Shown here piece by piece: positions 17,685 to 26,340 of a stretch of 64,000 nucleotides of DNA (position 1 is the stretch's first letter; the number at the start of each line of letters is the position of its first letter). The stretch covers positions 62,001-126,000 of the forward strand of contig JBGAKG010000024.1 in the NCBI GenBank assembly GCA_044224495.1, in the 5' to 3' direction. The stretch comes from JBGAKG01 sp044224495 (lineage in GTDB: Bacteria > Myxococcota_A > Polyangia > Polyangiales > Polyangiaceae). The notes beneath the pieces were generated by a model. That model had not been told where the DNA came from, made no database searches, and was given only the letters and a program-made list of their open reading frames with translations. Both the position numbers and the translations under genes were made by a program.

Positions 17685-17725
17685 ATTCATGGGCGGCCAG
17701 TGTGAGATTTCACGACATCATGAAT
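17685..17725. promoter_or_regulatory. Inverted repeats in divergent region before wbpB-like gene
   Basis: The arms ATTCATG (17685-17691) and CATGAAT (17719-17725) flank a second dyad, GTGA-GATT-TCAC at 17702-17713. Both lie in the 168-bp gap between the kelch lipoprotein and the wbpB-like gene, which must hold two divergent promoters. The sequence is more AT-rich than its surroundings. Operator function is inferred from symmetry and position only. Confidence 0.35.
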
Positions 17726-17806
17726 GGGGCGCGTTTCCCCTGCACCACGGCTCATGGCTTGCCAGCGGCGCGGCTGCCGTGTACCTGAAAGCGCCGACGT
17801 CCTCCC

Positions 17807-18748
17807 ATGAAGAACTTCGCCATTACGGGGGTAGCCGGGTACATCGCGCCGCGGCACTTGAGAGCGATCCGAGACACCGGCAACCGTCTCCTCGCGGCCT
17901 GCGACCCGAAGGATGCGGTAGGGATCCTCGACCAATACTCCTTCGACGTTCGATTCTTCACCGAGTTCGAGCGTTTCGACCGCTACCTCGACAAGCTTCG
18001 CCGGGGGCCGACGGAGGGGCGCCTCGACTACCTGAGCGTGTGCTCGCCGAACTACCTTCACGATGCGCACGCCCGCCTGGGCTTGAGGGTGGGGGCCGAC
18101 GTCATCTGCGAGAAGCCGTTGGTGATCAACCCCTGGAACCTCGATGCGCTCGCGGAGTTGGAGGAAGAGTCGAAGCGTCGGATCTATACGATCCTTCAGC
18201 TCCGCGTTCACGACCGCCTCGTCGAGCTCAGGTCGAAGCTCTCCTCCACGGGGACCCACGACGTCGAGCTCACGTACATCACCTCCCGCGGGGCTTGGTA
18301 CGATGTCTCTTGGAAGGGGCAGGAGGAAAAGTCGGGTGGTGTGCCCACCAACATCGGCGTCCACTTCTTCGACTTGCTCATCTGGCTCTTCGGGTCCGTG
18401 ATCGGGGTGGAGACCCATCTCCGTGAACCGCGTCGCGCGGCTGGCTTCATCGAGCTGGAGCGCGCGCGGGTGAGGTGGTTCCTCTCGGTAGAGGCGAAGG
18501 ACCTTCCGTTCGCAGCCACACCGGGCGGGAAGACGACGTTCCGTTCCATCTCCATCGATGGAACGGAGGTCGAGTTCTCCGAGGGGTTCACGGACCTCCA
18601 CACGCGCGCCTACTCCGAGATTTTGGCCGGTCGTGGCTACGGCATTCAAGCTGCTCGCCCCGCCATCGAGCTCGTCCACCGTGTGCGGACGGCGCCACTC
18701 AAGGAACCGGGCAAACTTGCACATCCACGTCTTGGAGGCCCGCGATGA
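17807..18748 (+). CDS. wbpB: Gfo/Idh/MocA dehydrogenase, WbpB/WlbA-like (UDP-GlcNAcA 3-dehydrogenase)
   Basis: The 313-residue product opens with the Rossmann motif of WlbA/WbpB enzymes (MKNFAITGVAGYIAPRHLRA) and has the family lysine in CEKPL (Lys103), a TNIGVHFFDLL segment and a Gfo/Idh C-domain. WbpB oxidises C3 of UDP-GlcNAc-uronic acid to a 3-keto sugar, using NAD+ recycled by a 2-oxoglutarate reaction in the Pseudomonas system. It overlaps the next gene by ATGA and starts a five-gene run (wbpB-D-E-hisH-hisF) with overlaps or a 5-base gap throughout. The family call rests on the characteristic N-terminus and gene order. Confidence 0.9.
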   Translation: MKNFAITGVAGYIAPRHLRAIRDTGNRLLAACDPKDAVGILDQYSFDVRFFTEFERFDRYLDKLRRGPTEGRLDYLSVCSPNYLHDAHARLGLRVGADVICEKPLVINPWNLDALAELEEESKRRIYTILQLRVHDRLVELRSKLSSTGTHDVELTYITSRGAWYDVSWKGQEEKSGGVPTNIGVHFFDLLIWLFGSVIGVETHLREPRRAAGFIELERARVRWFLSVEAKDLPFAATPGGKTTFRSISIDGTEVEFSEGFTDLHTRAYSEILAGRGYGIQAARPAIELVHRVRTAPLKEPGKLAHPRLGGPR

Positions 18749-19362
18749 GCAAACCGCCCTACATCCACCCGTCGGCGGTCGTCGACGAAGGGGCCAAGAT
18801 CGGAGCAGGAGCGCGCGTTTGGCACTTCTCCCACGTCATGGGGGGAGCCATTCTCGGCGAGGATGTGAGCCTCGGACAGAACGGCTTCGTCGCCAACGGT
18901 GTCGCGATCGGCAGGGGGACCAAGATTCAGAACAACGTGTCGCTCTACGAGGGGGTCGAGCTCGGCGAGTACGTCTTCTGCGGTCCTTCCTGCGTCTTCA
19001 CGAACGTGATCAACCCCCGCTCGGAGATCGTGCGACGCAACCAGTACCTCCGCACCGTCGTGGGTCGGGGCTCGAGCATCGGGGCCAACGCGACGATCGT
19101 CTGCGGGAGCACCCTGGGCCGATACACGTTCGTCGCGGCTGGCGCTGTCGTCGCTCGCGGAGACTACCCGGACTATTCATTGCTCGTCGGGGCGCCCGCG
19201 AAGCGGGTCGGCTGGATGAGCCGTCACGGTCATCGGTTGAAGGAGAGGAACGCCGAGGGCCTCTTCGTCTGTCCCGAGTCCCGTTGGCGCTACGAGGAGC
19301 GCGAGGGTGCCTTGCGGTGCGTGGACATGGCGGAGGACGCCGCCATCGGAGGTGCGTCGTGA
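18745..19362 (+). CDS. wbpD: Hexapeptide N-acetyltransferase, WbpD/WlbB-like
   Basis: The 205-residue product is a left-handed beta-helix acetyltransferase beginning YIHPSAVVDEGAKIGAGARVW. It contains WHFSHVMGGA, FVANGVAIGRGTKIQNNVSLYEGVEL, CVFTNVINPR, and YSLLVGAPAKRVGWMSRHG with a short Cys-containing tail. All are features of WbpD/WlbB, which acetylates the 3-amino group of UDP-2-acetamido-3-amino-uronic acid with acetyl-CoA. The ATG overlaps the WbpB-like stop, and its own stop overlaps the GTG start of the aminotransferase, so the three pathway enzymes are translationally coupled. Confidence 0.9.
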   Translation: MSKPPYIHPSAVVDEGAKIGAGARVWHFSHVMGGAILGEDVSLGQNGFVANGVAIGRGTKIQNNVSLYEGVELGEYVFCGPSCVFTNVINPRSEIVRRNQYLRTVVGRGSSIGANATIVCGSTLGRYTFVAAGAVVARGDYPDYSLLVGAPAKRVGWMSRHGHRLKERNAEGLFVCPESRWRYEEREGALRCVDMAEDAAIGGAS

Positions 19363-20498
19363 ACGAGATTCCGATGCTCGATCTCAAGGCGCAATACGCC
19401 TCGATTCGGGCCGATGTCGACGCGGCGATCCGACGCGTCGTCGAGTCCCAGCACTTCATTCTCGGGCCCGAGGTCGAGGCGCTCGAGCGTGAGGTCGCCG
19501 CGTACTCGCACTGCTCCCACGCGATCGGGGTCTCGAGTGGCACGGACGCACTCCTCGTCGCCCTCATGGCTCTTGGCGTCACCGCTGGCGACGAGATCGT
19601 GACGACGCCATACACGTTCCTCGCAACCGCGACGTGCATCGCGCGCCTCGGGGCCAAGCCTCGCTTCGTCGACATCGATGAGGAGAGCTTCAACATCGAC
19701 GTCTCCCGCGTTTCGGGCGCCATTCGGACGCAGACAAGAGCGATCCTTCCTGTTCATCTCTATGGGCAGATGGCGGACGTCGCGGCGATCCGGAAGGTGA
19801 CCACTCTGCCGGTCATCGAGGACGCAGCTCAGGCCATCGGCGCGGAGCTCGGCGGCGTTCGCGCTGGTAGCCTCGGCGAGCTCGGGTGCTTGAGCTTCTT
19901 CCCATCCAAGAACCTCGGCGCCTTTGGGGATGGGGGAATGGTGTTGGCTCAGGACGCCGCGCTCGCCGAGCGCGTTCGCCTCCTCCGAAATCAAGGCCAG
20001 CGTCCGAAGTACTTCAGCATTCTCGTTGGCGGAAACTTCCGGCTCGACGCCCTTCAGGCGGCGGTCCTCCGTGCCAAGCTGCCGCATCTCGATCGCTGGA
20101 CTGCGGCTCGCCAAGCGAATGCCGAACGATACCGAAGCTGCTTTCGGCAATCGCGCCTTCGGGCGACCGTTGGCGCTCTCCAGGGCGCGGACGTTGCCCT
20201 TCCGCGGGAGATCGTCGGCGCTCGGCACATCTACAATCAGTTCGTGCTTCGCGCGCGCCGACGCGACGAGCTGCGCCGATTCCTGGGGCAGCGTGGCATC
20301 GCAACGGAGATCTACTACCCGCAGCCGATGCATCTCCAGGAGTGTTTCCGAGAATGGGGACACCAGGCCGGCGACTTCCCGAACTCCGAACGAGCCGCCG
20401 CGGAGTCCTTCGCGGTGCCCATCCACCCCGAGCTGCGGCCGGGTGACGTGGAACGAGTGGTGGGGCTCATCGAAGAGTTCTTTGCAGGCAGTGGATGA
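19359..20498 (+). CDS. wbpE: DegT/DnrJ/EryC1/StrS aminotransferase, WbpE-like
   Basis: The 379-residue product begins at a GTG overlapping the acetyltransferase stop (GTGA) and reads NEIPMLDLKAQY, the usual start of this family. PLP-binding features are SSGTDALLVAL (59-69), DAAQ at 155-158 and the Schiff-base lysine Lys184 in FFPSKNLG. WbpE transfers an amino group from glutamate to the 3-keto sugar made by WbpB. The N-terminal QHFILGPEVEALE and C-terminal YYPQPMHLQECF are typical of the WbpE/WlbC branch. Its stop overlaps the hisH-like start by 4 bases. Confidence 0.92.
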   Translation: MNEIPMLDLKAQYASIRADVDAAIRRVVESQHFILGPEVEALEREVAAYSHCSHAIGVSSGTDALLVALMALGVTAGDEIVTTPYTFLATATCIARLGAKPRFVDIDEESFNIDVSRVSGAIRTQTRAILPVHLYGQMADVAAIRKVTTLPVIEDAAQAIGAELGGVRAGSLGELGCLSFFPSKNLGAFGDGGMVLAQDAALAERVRLLRNQGQRPKYFSILVGGNFRLDALQAAVLRAKLPHLDRWTAARQANAERYRSCFRQSRLRATVGALQGADVALPREIVGARHIYNQFVLRARRRDELRRFLGQRGIATEIYYPQPMHLQECFREWGHQAGDFPNSERAAAESFAVPIHPELRPGDVERVVGLIEEFFAGSG

Positions 20499-21115
20499 TC
20501 ACCATCATCGACTACGGCCTCGGCAACGTCGGTTCGGTCGCGAACATGTTCAACAAGCTGGGCGCGCGAGCCACGATCGCGAGTCGCGGCGGCGCCGTCG
20601 AAACACCCGAGGCACTCGTGCTTCCTGGCGTCGGGCACTTCGACGCGGGCATGCGGCTCCTCGACGAGCGGGGCTTCATCGCTCCGCTCACGGAGCTCGT
20701 CTCGAAACGCAACGTGCCGATCCTTGGGATCTGTCTCGGGATGCAGCTCTTCACTCGAGGGAGCGAGGAGGGGTCGCTTCCCGGCCTCGGCTGGATCGCT
20801 GCGGATACTAAGAGGTTTCAGTTCCCGCCGACCGACCGGCGCGTCGTTCCGCACATGGGTTGGTCGACGACGGTCGGCCGCGACCCCGATCTCTTCGGCG
20901 GCTTCGAGAGCCCTCCGCGCTTCTACTTCGTGCATTCGTACCACGTCGTGTGTGACGACCCGCACGATGTGGCCGCCACCTGTCGCTACGGCATCGAGTT
21001 CACGGCCGCCATCCGCCGTCGAAATGTCTTCGGAACTCAGTTTCATCCAGAGAAGAGTCACCGCTTCGGCATGACGCTCCTCCGGTCCTTCCTCTCCTCG
21101 ATTCGAAAGCGCTGA
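20495..21115 (+). CDS. hisH: HisH2-type glutamine amidotransferase for sugar amidination
   Basis: The 206-residue product is a class I glutaminase of the HisH family with the triad Cys80 (GICLGMQ), His184 and Glu186 (FHPEKS). In O-antigen loci a HisH2 copy supplies ammonia to HisF2, which passes it to WbpG. The neighbours here are sugar-modifying genes, and no other histidine-biosynthesis gene is nearby, so that role is much more likely than imidazole-glycerol-phosphate synthesis. Only 5 bases separate it from the hisF-like gene, and the pair should form one channelled complex. Confidence 0.9.
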   Translation: MITIIDYGLGNVGSVANMFNKLGARATIASRGGAVETPEALVLPGVGHFDAGMRLLDERGFIAPLTELVSKRNVPILGICLGMQLFTRGSEEGSLPGLGWIAADTKRFQFPPTDRRVVPHMGWSTTVGRDPDLFGGFESPPRFYFVHSYHVVCDDPHDVAATCRYGIEFTAAIRRRNVFGTQFHPEKSHRFGMTLLRSFLSSIRKR

Positions 21116-21120
21116 GGCAG

Positions 21121-21918
21121 ATGCTCCGGATCATCCCGATGCTCCTGCTCGAGCGTCATGGGCTCGTGAAGACCCGACGGTTTCGCTCGCCCGTCTACGT
21201 CGGCGATCCGCGCAACGTCGTGCGGATTTTCAATGAGAAGGAGGTGGACGAGCTGATCCTGCTCGACCGACGCGCGTCGCCCGATTCGGCCGCGATCGAT
21301 TTCGACTTCATCCAAGAGATCGTTTCGGAAGCGTTCATGCCGGTTTGCTATGGCGGGGGGGTTCATACCGTCGACCAAGCGCGTCGCCTGTTGCGCCTTG
21401 GAGTGGAAAAGATCGCGGTGAACACGGCCGCACTACACGACCTGGCATTCGTAGAACGCTTGTCGGCAGAGTTCGGCGCACAGTGCGTGGTCGGAGCGCT
21501 GGACGCACGATCGAGGTTCGGACGGTCCTCGGTCTGGTCCCACACGGGGGTACGCATTCCTGAGCGCGACCCGCTCGAATGGGCTCGCATGCTCGTCAGA
21601 GCGGGCGCTGGCGAGATCCTCCTCCAGTCGGTCGACCAGGATGGGACCCTTGCCGGACCCGACTTGACCCTCCTGCGTCCGTTCCTCCATGCCCTTGGCA
21701 AGCCGTTGATCGTCGGGGGAGGGCTCGGGACCATCGCACACATGGAGGCGGCGGTCCGAGCGTGTGCCCCATCGGCGCTCGCCGTTGGTGCGCGTTTCGT
21801 CTTCTACGGGCCTCACCGTGCCGTGCTCGTCACGTACCTCGAGCCGCGCGAGCTGGCGAGGCTCTCCTCGCTCGGCGAGGATCCTCACTTCGAACAGCAG
21901 CGGAAGCCGATTCCCTGA
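21121..21918 (+). CDS. wbuZ: HisF2/WbuZ-like glycosyl amidation protein
   Basis: The 265-residue TIM-barrel product aligns with HisF: VCYGGGVHT, KIAVNTAAL, GAGEILLQSVDQDGT, and LIVGGGLGT for the phosphate-type loop. The HisF catalytic Asp11, in CLDV, is replaced by Leu9 in MLLL, while the second Asp (Asp128, GALDARS) is kept. Loss of Asp11 is expected in HisF2/WbuZ proteins that serve only as ammonia conduits for WbpG. The start RIIPMLLLERHGLVKT closely follows the WbuZ pattern. The 3' end overlaps the convergent formylglycine-fold lipoprotein by 34 bases. Confidence 0.88.
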   Translation: MLRIIPMLLLERHGLVKTRRFRSPVYVGDPRNVVRIFNEKEVDELILLDRRASPDSAAIDFDFIQEIVSEAFMPVCYGGGVHTVDQARRLLRLGVEKIAVNTAALHDLAFVERLSAEFGAQCVVGALDARSRFGRSSVWSHTGVRIPERDPLEWARMLVRAGAGEILLQSVDQDGTLAGPDLTLLRPFLHALGKPLIVGGGLGTIAHMEAAVRACAPSALAVGARFVFYGPHRAVLVTYLEPRELARLSSLGEDPHFEQQRKPIP

Positions 21919-22712
21919 AGCCCCTGGAGGGCGTTGGTGGCCAACCCTTGCTTGTCGCAGCCTCCGTTGGCGGAAGTGCTCGTGTAGTCACTCGTTTGGT
22001 AGGCGCAGTTCGACCCAGGACACCGATCGATCCACTCGGCGACGTTCCCCGTCATGTCGAAAATGCCGGGGTAGCCACCCACGCAATTGGGGAAGGAGCC
22101 GACCGGAGCTCGGTCCAGACCCCCGTCATGCCGGACATTGCAGTCCGTCGTGCTCCACGAACTGCCGTAGCAGTAGGGACGGGTGCCCGTGGCGGAGCAG
22201 GCCGTCTCCCACTGGCCCGGGGCTGACGTGACGATGGGGCCGCCGCCGAGCGAGCCGCAGAGCCGCTTGCCCGCCCACGCGCAGAACGCCCAAGCGTCGC
22301 ACCAGTCCACGTAGTCGACCGGCAGATTCGGGGCTGCGGCGTCGGTCCAAACCGTCGGAACGAAGGAGGTCTTCCCACCGCATTGCGTCGGTAGGCCCGA
22401 CAAAGACGCGTCGGCAGCGATGAACTCTGCGTACTGCCCTATCGTCACCTCGGTCGAATCGACGCAGAACGTCGTCGCAGGCACCATCGTTGGCCCGTGC
22501 AGCGCGCTACACGGACCTGCTTCGGCGTCCATTCCACCGTCGCTGATCTCGGCGTCCTGGTCGGTGCCCGCGTCGGGTGGCGGCGTACCGTCCGCCGTCG
22601 CGTCGATCCCACCATCGTCGACGACATGGAGCGTCCCTTGCGATGCAAGGTCACACGCTTCGACGCCCGCGCCGAGTGCGGCAACCGTGAAGAGCAAGCG
22701 AGACCAACGCAT
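21885..22712 (-). CDS. SUMF1/formylglycine-enzyme-fold lipoprotein
   Basis: The 275-residue product has a signal peptide ending at a Cys near residue 20, an Asp-rich linker (about 30-66), and a compact FGE-sulfatase domain. The domain shows VDSTEVTIGQYAEF, PVDYVDWCDAWAFCAWAGKRL, WETAC and FDMTGNVAEWIDRC, and ends in GIGFRCC. The classical RGGSW and the paired redox cysteines of true formylglycine-generating enzymes are not recognisable, so it is probably a binding or non-sulfatase PvdO-like member. I preferred the ATG at 22712 over the TTG at 22721. It sits in the glycan island but points the other way. Confidence 0.82.
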   Translation of the reverse strand: MRWSRLLFTVAALGAGVEACDLASQGTLHVVDDGGIDATADGTPPPDAGTDQDAEISDGGMDAEAGPCSALHGPTMVPATTFCVDSTEVTIGQYAEFIAADASLSGLPTQCGGKTSFVPTVWTDAAAPNLPVDYVDWCDAWAFCAWAGKRLCGSLGGGPIVTSAPGQWETACSATGTRPYCYGSSWSTTDCNVRHDGGLDRAPVGSFPNCVGGYPGIFDMTGNVAEWIDRCPGSNCAYQTSDYTSTSANGGCDKQGLATNALQGLQGIGFRCCSK

Positions 22713-22738
22713 CGCCGGCAATGGTACGCCTGAGCTCT

Positions 22739-24733
22739 TCAGTTTACGAGATGCTTGTCGCGAGGTTGCTCGGGCTGCGGGGTACGCCGCTCGTCCTCCC
22801 GGCCGGCACCCGAGTACTCCGGAACGAGTCGAGCGAACGCGCGCCTGATCCGGTCGCGATCGGATCCGTCCGAGAGCCCGTGCAGCTCATCCAACGACTG
22901 CCGTACGCGCTCGGCTTCGTAGGGTCGGAATCGGCCAACGAAGATCTTCGGGTGCTTGGTCTTGTCGGCGTGCTCGTCGTCCGTTGCGAGCTCTTCGAAC
23001 AGCTTCTCACCGGGGCGGATCCCCGTGAACTTGATCTCGATGTCCTCGCCCACGTTCAGCCCCGAGAGCGCAATCAGATCTCTCGCGAGGTCGACGATCT
23101 TTACCGGCTCGCCCATGTCGAGCACGAAGATCTCGCCGCCATTCCCCATCGTTCCCGCCTGCAGGATGAGCTGGCAGGCTTCGGGAATCGTCATGAAGTA
23201 GCGCTTCATTTCAGGATGGGTGACGAGGACGGGCCCCCCCGCTGCGATCTGCTCTTGGAAGAGTGGGATGACGCTCCCCGCGCTACCCAACACGTTGCCG
23301 AAGCGCACCGTCACGTAGTGCGTGCGGCTCCGTTGAGAGAGTGACTGCACGTAGATCTCGGCCGCGCGCTTCGACACGCCCATGATCGACGTCGGGTTCA
23401 CCGCCTTGTCCGTCGACACCATGACGAACTTGTCGACGCCGAACGCGTCGGCCATGTCGGCGACCTTCTTCGTCCCAAAGACGTTGTTCTTGATCGCTTC
23501 GCCCGGGTTCTCCTCCATCATCGGCACGTGCTTGTGCGCTGCTGCGTGAAAAACCACGTTCGGGCGCTCTGCGGTGAAGATCGACTCGAGACGTTTCGTG
23601 TCGCAGATGTCGGCGATCGCCGGGACGACCGACACATCGGGGAACTCGCGCACGAGGTGACGATGGATGTGGAACAGGCTGTTCTCCGCCTGCTCCACGA
23701 GTACCAGCTTCCCCGGCCCGAAGCGCGCGATCTGGCGGCAAAGCTCGGAACCGATACTCCCGCCAGCGCCGGTGACGAGCACCACGCGCGAGCGGATGAA
23801 GTCGCTGATCGCGTCAGTGTCCAGCTGAACGGGAGCTCGCCCGAGCAGGTCTTCGATCTTCACGGCTTGGAGCTGACTCATCGTGACGCGGCCGTCGATG
23901 ATGCGGTCCATGCCGGGGAGCGTCCGGATGTGGGCGCCCGTCTCTCGACACATCTCGACGATCGCGCGCATCTCCTTTCCGGAGAGGCTCGGGATGGCGA
24001 TGATCACCTCATCCACCTGATGCTCCGCGACGAGCTCGGGGACGAGTGCGATCTTGCCGAGGACCGGGACGCCGTGGATCTGCTCGCCGACCTTGTGCTT
24101 TGCATCGTCCACGAACCCTACGGGCTCGAAGCGAGCGGCATGCGCACGCACGATCTCGCGCATGAGCATCTCGCCCGCATCGCCGGCGCCCACGACGAGG
24201 ACCTTCTTTCGCCCCTCGGGTGGCGGCTTGGCGACCTGCACGGCGATCTCACGGATCGCACGAATGCTGAAACGGACGCCTCCGACGATCAGCACGCTGC
24301 CGAGCCAGTCCATGATCACTACGGTGCGGGGAATGCCCGTGGGACCGATGAAGACCACGAGAAGGGCGAACACCGCAGTGGATACGACCGACGCCTTGAC
24401 GAGCGCGATCAAATCGCGTGAGCTCGAGTAGCGCCAGAGCCCGGTGAAGAGCCCCATCCCGAGGTGGATCGCGCTGCGGACACAGAGGACCTCGATCAGC
24501 CACCACGCGAGGGTCTTGAGGTAGTAGGGCGGGATGTCGAACTCGAAGCGGAGAAGAAAGGCGCCACAGAGCGACGCCGACCACATCGCGAGGTGTGCGA
24601 GGACGACGAAGACCCGGCGGTAGGTCAGGATGACGTTCTTCACCGCAGGTTTATCGGTGCGGGCGAGCCCGTCGGGATTCACGCCAGAGCTGGTGCGTCG
24701 GGTTCTGGCCATCGGGGTCGGAGATGGTAGCAT
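22739..24733 (-). CDS. Membrane nucleotide-sugar 4,6-dehydratase, WbpM/FlaA1/CapD-like
   Basis: The 664-residue product has about four transmembrane helices (about 35-150), a first Rossmann-like domain (VVGAGDAGEM near 181) and a catalytic SDR domain with TGAGGSIGSE at 321-330. The catalytic region reads STDKAVNPTSIMGVSK, where the usual Tyr of YxxxK is Met, the WbpM-type variant. These enzymes convert UDP-GlcNAc to a 4-keto-6-deoxy sugar, the first step to QuiNAc or diNAcBac-like sugars. The ATG at 24733 has GGAG 9 bases before it; an internal ATG at 24712 has none. It is divergent from the phosphoglycosyl transferase with only 6 bases between starts. Confidence 0.92.
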   Translation of the reverse strand: MLPSPTPMARTRRTSSGVNPDGLARTDKPAVKNVILTYRRVFVVLAHLAMWSASLCGAFLLRFEFDIPPYYLKTLAWWLIEVLCVRSAIHLGMGLFTGLWRYSSSRDLIALVKASVVSTAVFALLVVFIGPTGIPRTVVIMDWLGSVLIVGGVRFSIRAIREIAVQVAKPPPEGRKKVLVVGAGDAGEMLMREIVRAHAARFEPVGFVDDAKHKVGEQIHGVPVLGKIALVPELVAEHQVDEVIIAIPSLSGKEMRAIVEMCRETGAHIRTLPGMDRIIDGRVTMSQLQAVKIEDLLGRAPVQLDTDAISDFIRSRVVLVTGAGGSIGSELCRQIARFGPGKLVLVEQAENSLFHIHRHLVREFPDVSVVPAIADICDTKRLESIFTAERPNVVFHAAAHKHVPMMEENPGEAIKNNVFGTKKVADMADAFGVDKFVMVSTDKAVNPTSIMGVSKRAAEIYVQSLSQRSRTHYVTVRFGNVLGSAGSVIPLFQEQIAAGGPVLVTHPEMKRYFMTIPEACQLILQAGTMGNGGEIFVLDMGEPVKIVDLARDLIALSGLNVGEDIEIKFTGIRPGEKLFEELATDDEHADKTKHPKIFVGRFRPYEAERVRQSLDELHGLSDGSDRDRIRRAFARLVPEYSGAGREDERRTPQPEQPRDKHLVN

Positions 24734-24739
24734 AGGGGC

Positions 24740-25369
24740 GTGCTCCAGGCCGGCCTCCCCCTGATATTCAAAAGGATTTTCGATATTTCGGCTGCATCGG
24801 TTCTCGTGGTAGCGGCCGCCCCGGTCCTGGCTGTTGCTGCCGTCGCCATCGTGGCGACGGACGGTCGTCCGGTGTTCTTCGTTCAGAAGCGACCCGGCCG
24901 GGGAGGGGTCCCTTTCGATTTCTACAAGCTTCGAACGATGCGCAACGCACCGGAGAAGGAAGGGGATCCGCGCTTCGACGACGACCGGATGAGCCCCATC
25001 GGGCGCATGCTACGCGCCACGAGCATCGACGAGCTGCCTCAGCTGTTCAACGTGCTGAAGGGTGACATGAGCCTCGTCGGTCCTCGTCCGCTCCTCGTGA
25101 AGTACCTCCCCCGCTATTCGCCCGAGCAAGCGCGCCGGCACGACGTGCTGCCGGGCATCACCGGGTGGGCGGCGGTCAACGGTCGCAACGCGCTGTCGTG
25201 GGACCAGAAGTTCGCGCTGGACGTCTGGTACGTCGACCACTGGTCGCCGCTCCTCGACCTTCGAATCCTCGCGAAGACCGTAGTGAAGGTGCTCGCTCGA
25301 GAGGGCGTCGAGCACGGTGGGGAGGCGGTCACGATGCCGGAGTTCATGGGGAACGACGCTCACGCTTGA
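24740..25369 (+). CDS. Monotopic phosphoglycosyl transferase, PglC/WcaJ C-domain type
   Basis: The 209-residue product is a minimal bacterial sugar transferase: one re-entrant hydrophobic helix (about 16-40), FYKLRTM, the catalytic Asp97-Glu98 dyad in TSIDELPQL, SLVGPRPLL, and PGITGWAAVNGRN. It transfers a phospho-sugar from a UDP-sugar to undecaprenyl phosphate and so starts a lipid-linked glycan. The short PglC-like form tends to use 6-deoxy-N-acetyl sugars, which fits the divergent WbpM-like dehydratase. The start is a GTG; no other start is available before residue 67. Its last 26 bases overlap the convergent nucleotidyltransferase gene. Confidence 0.93.
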   Translation: MLQAGLPLIFKRIFDISAASVLVVAAAPVLAVAAVAIVATDGRPVFFVQKRPGRGGVPFDFYKLRTMRNAPEKEGDPRFDDDRMSPIGRMLRATSIDELPQLFNVLKGDMSLVGPRPLLVKYLPRYSPEQARRHDVLPGITGWAAVNGRNALSWDQKFALDVWYVDHWSPLLDLRILAKTVVKVLAREGVEHGGEAVTMPEFMGNDAHA

Positions 25370-26261
25370 GCGTGGCTGGAGTCGCGGCGAGCACCTCGTC
25401 CGGAAGCGTACGACGGACGTGCGGGTGATCTCCGACGCGGCTGGTTGCCTCGACGGACCAGAGCAGCGCCGACACGATCGCTCGAGCGCGGAGCAAGGCC
25501 GAATCAGCGGAGCTTCGAACATGAAGTCGGAGGGAGAGCGCGTCATGCGCGGCGTGCGATGCGAGCCACCGCTGGCGCGCGATGAAGCTCGGGCGCGGTG
25601 CAACGCGACGGAGCAACGCAGCCGGCTCCCGCCACCCGTCGATCCCACGCTCGTCCGTCATCCACTCCGCGACGAAAGCGGCGGCCGATAGCGCCTTGAT
25701 GCTTCCGAGTCGCGCGACCAGTTCGGCGGTACGGAACTCCGGCGCCGAGGGGAGAATCTCGACATCCGTCACGGCCCAACGGAAGGCTTTCACGAGCTTG
25801 TCCTTGAACACGTTCAGGATCAACACCGCAGCGTGGTCGTAGAACTCCGGCAAGAGGTGCGGTACTCCGAGCACGTCGCTCGGCCGCGCTCTCCGGATCA
25901 TCTCATCCACCGTCAGCGCGGAGGTGAATGGTGCACTCGGATGCGACTCCACGTCGATCATCACTCCGTCCAGCTCGAAGACGACGTTCCCATACGCGTG
26001 CATCAGCTGGCGGATCGGCAGCCCCTCCCCGCGGACGACCTGAACCACCCGCCGGAAGTCCTCGGGTCGAACCTTGAGGTCCACATCCGTCAGTACGCGC
26101 TCGGCGACGTCACGATACAGCGTCCGCGACGTGACGATCCCCTTCACCGGGAGCGCGTCGATCCCGGCGCCCGCGAGGAGCGTGATCGCCTCCGCCGCCG
26201 CGTGTTGGGCGCGGAGCTGGATGAGCCAGGTGTCCCGCGCCGTCGTCATCGCGGTCCTCAT
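25344..26261 (-). CDS. Uncharacterised nucleotidyltransferase (PF14907-like)
   Basis: The 305-residue product has the pattern of the uncharacterised nucleotidyltransferase family: ALPVKGIVTSRTLYRDVAER followed by LTDVDLKV with metal-type Asp59 and Asp61, then VVFELDGVMIDVESH. These proteins are common in polysaccharide and peptide-modification loci, but no reaction is established. The C-terminal 120 residues are Ala/Arg-rich and helical. An ATG at 26249 is an alternative start. Its 3' end overlaps the phosphoglycosyl transferase, and it is divergent from the sugar dehydrogenase, so it is probably regulated with the glycan genes. Confidence 0.75.
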   Translation of the reverse strand: MRTAMTTARDTWLIQLRAQHAAAEAITLLAGAGIDALPVKGIVTSRTLYRDVAERVLTDVDLKVRPEDFRRVVQVVRGEGLPIRQLMHAYGNVVFELDGVMIDVESHPSAPFTSALTVDEMIRRARPSDVLGVPHLLPEFYDHAAVLILNVFKDKLVKAFRWAVTDVEILPSAPEFRTAELVARLGSIKALSAAAFVAEWMTDERGIDGWREPAALLRRVAPRPSFIARQRWLASHAAHDALSLRLHVRSSADSALLRARAIVSALLWSVEATSRVGDHPHVRRTLPDEVLAATPATLKRERRSP

Positions 26262-26340
26262 ACCATCGGTGGCGCGCCCGCGCTCCGCACTTCCGGAGGT
26301 CGGAGGTCGGCGTGAACGCCGCCATCACGGCCGGCAACGC

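Noticed and set aside
20495..21918. Annotation of the pair as histidine biosynthesis HisH/HisF
   Set aside because: No other histidine gene is near, the HisF catalytic Asp is lost, and all neighbours are sugar-modification genes with a WbpG-like partner. Sugar amidation fits better.
21885..22712. True formylglycine-generating (sulfatase-activating) enzyme
   Set aside because: The RGGSW motif and the active cysteine pair are not recognisable, no sulfatase gene is near, and the protein is an Asp-rich lipoprotein. Only the fold is supported.
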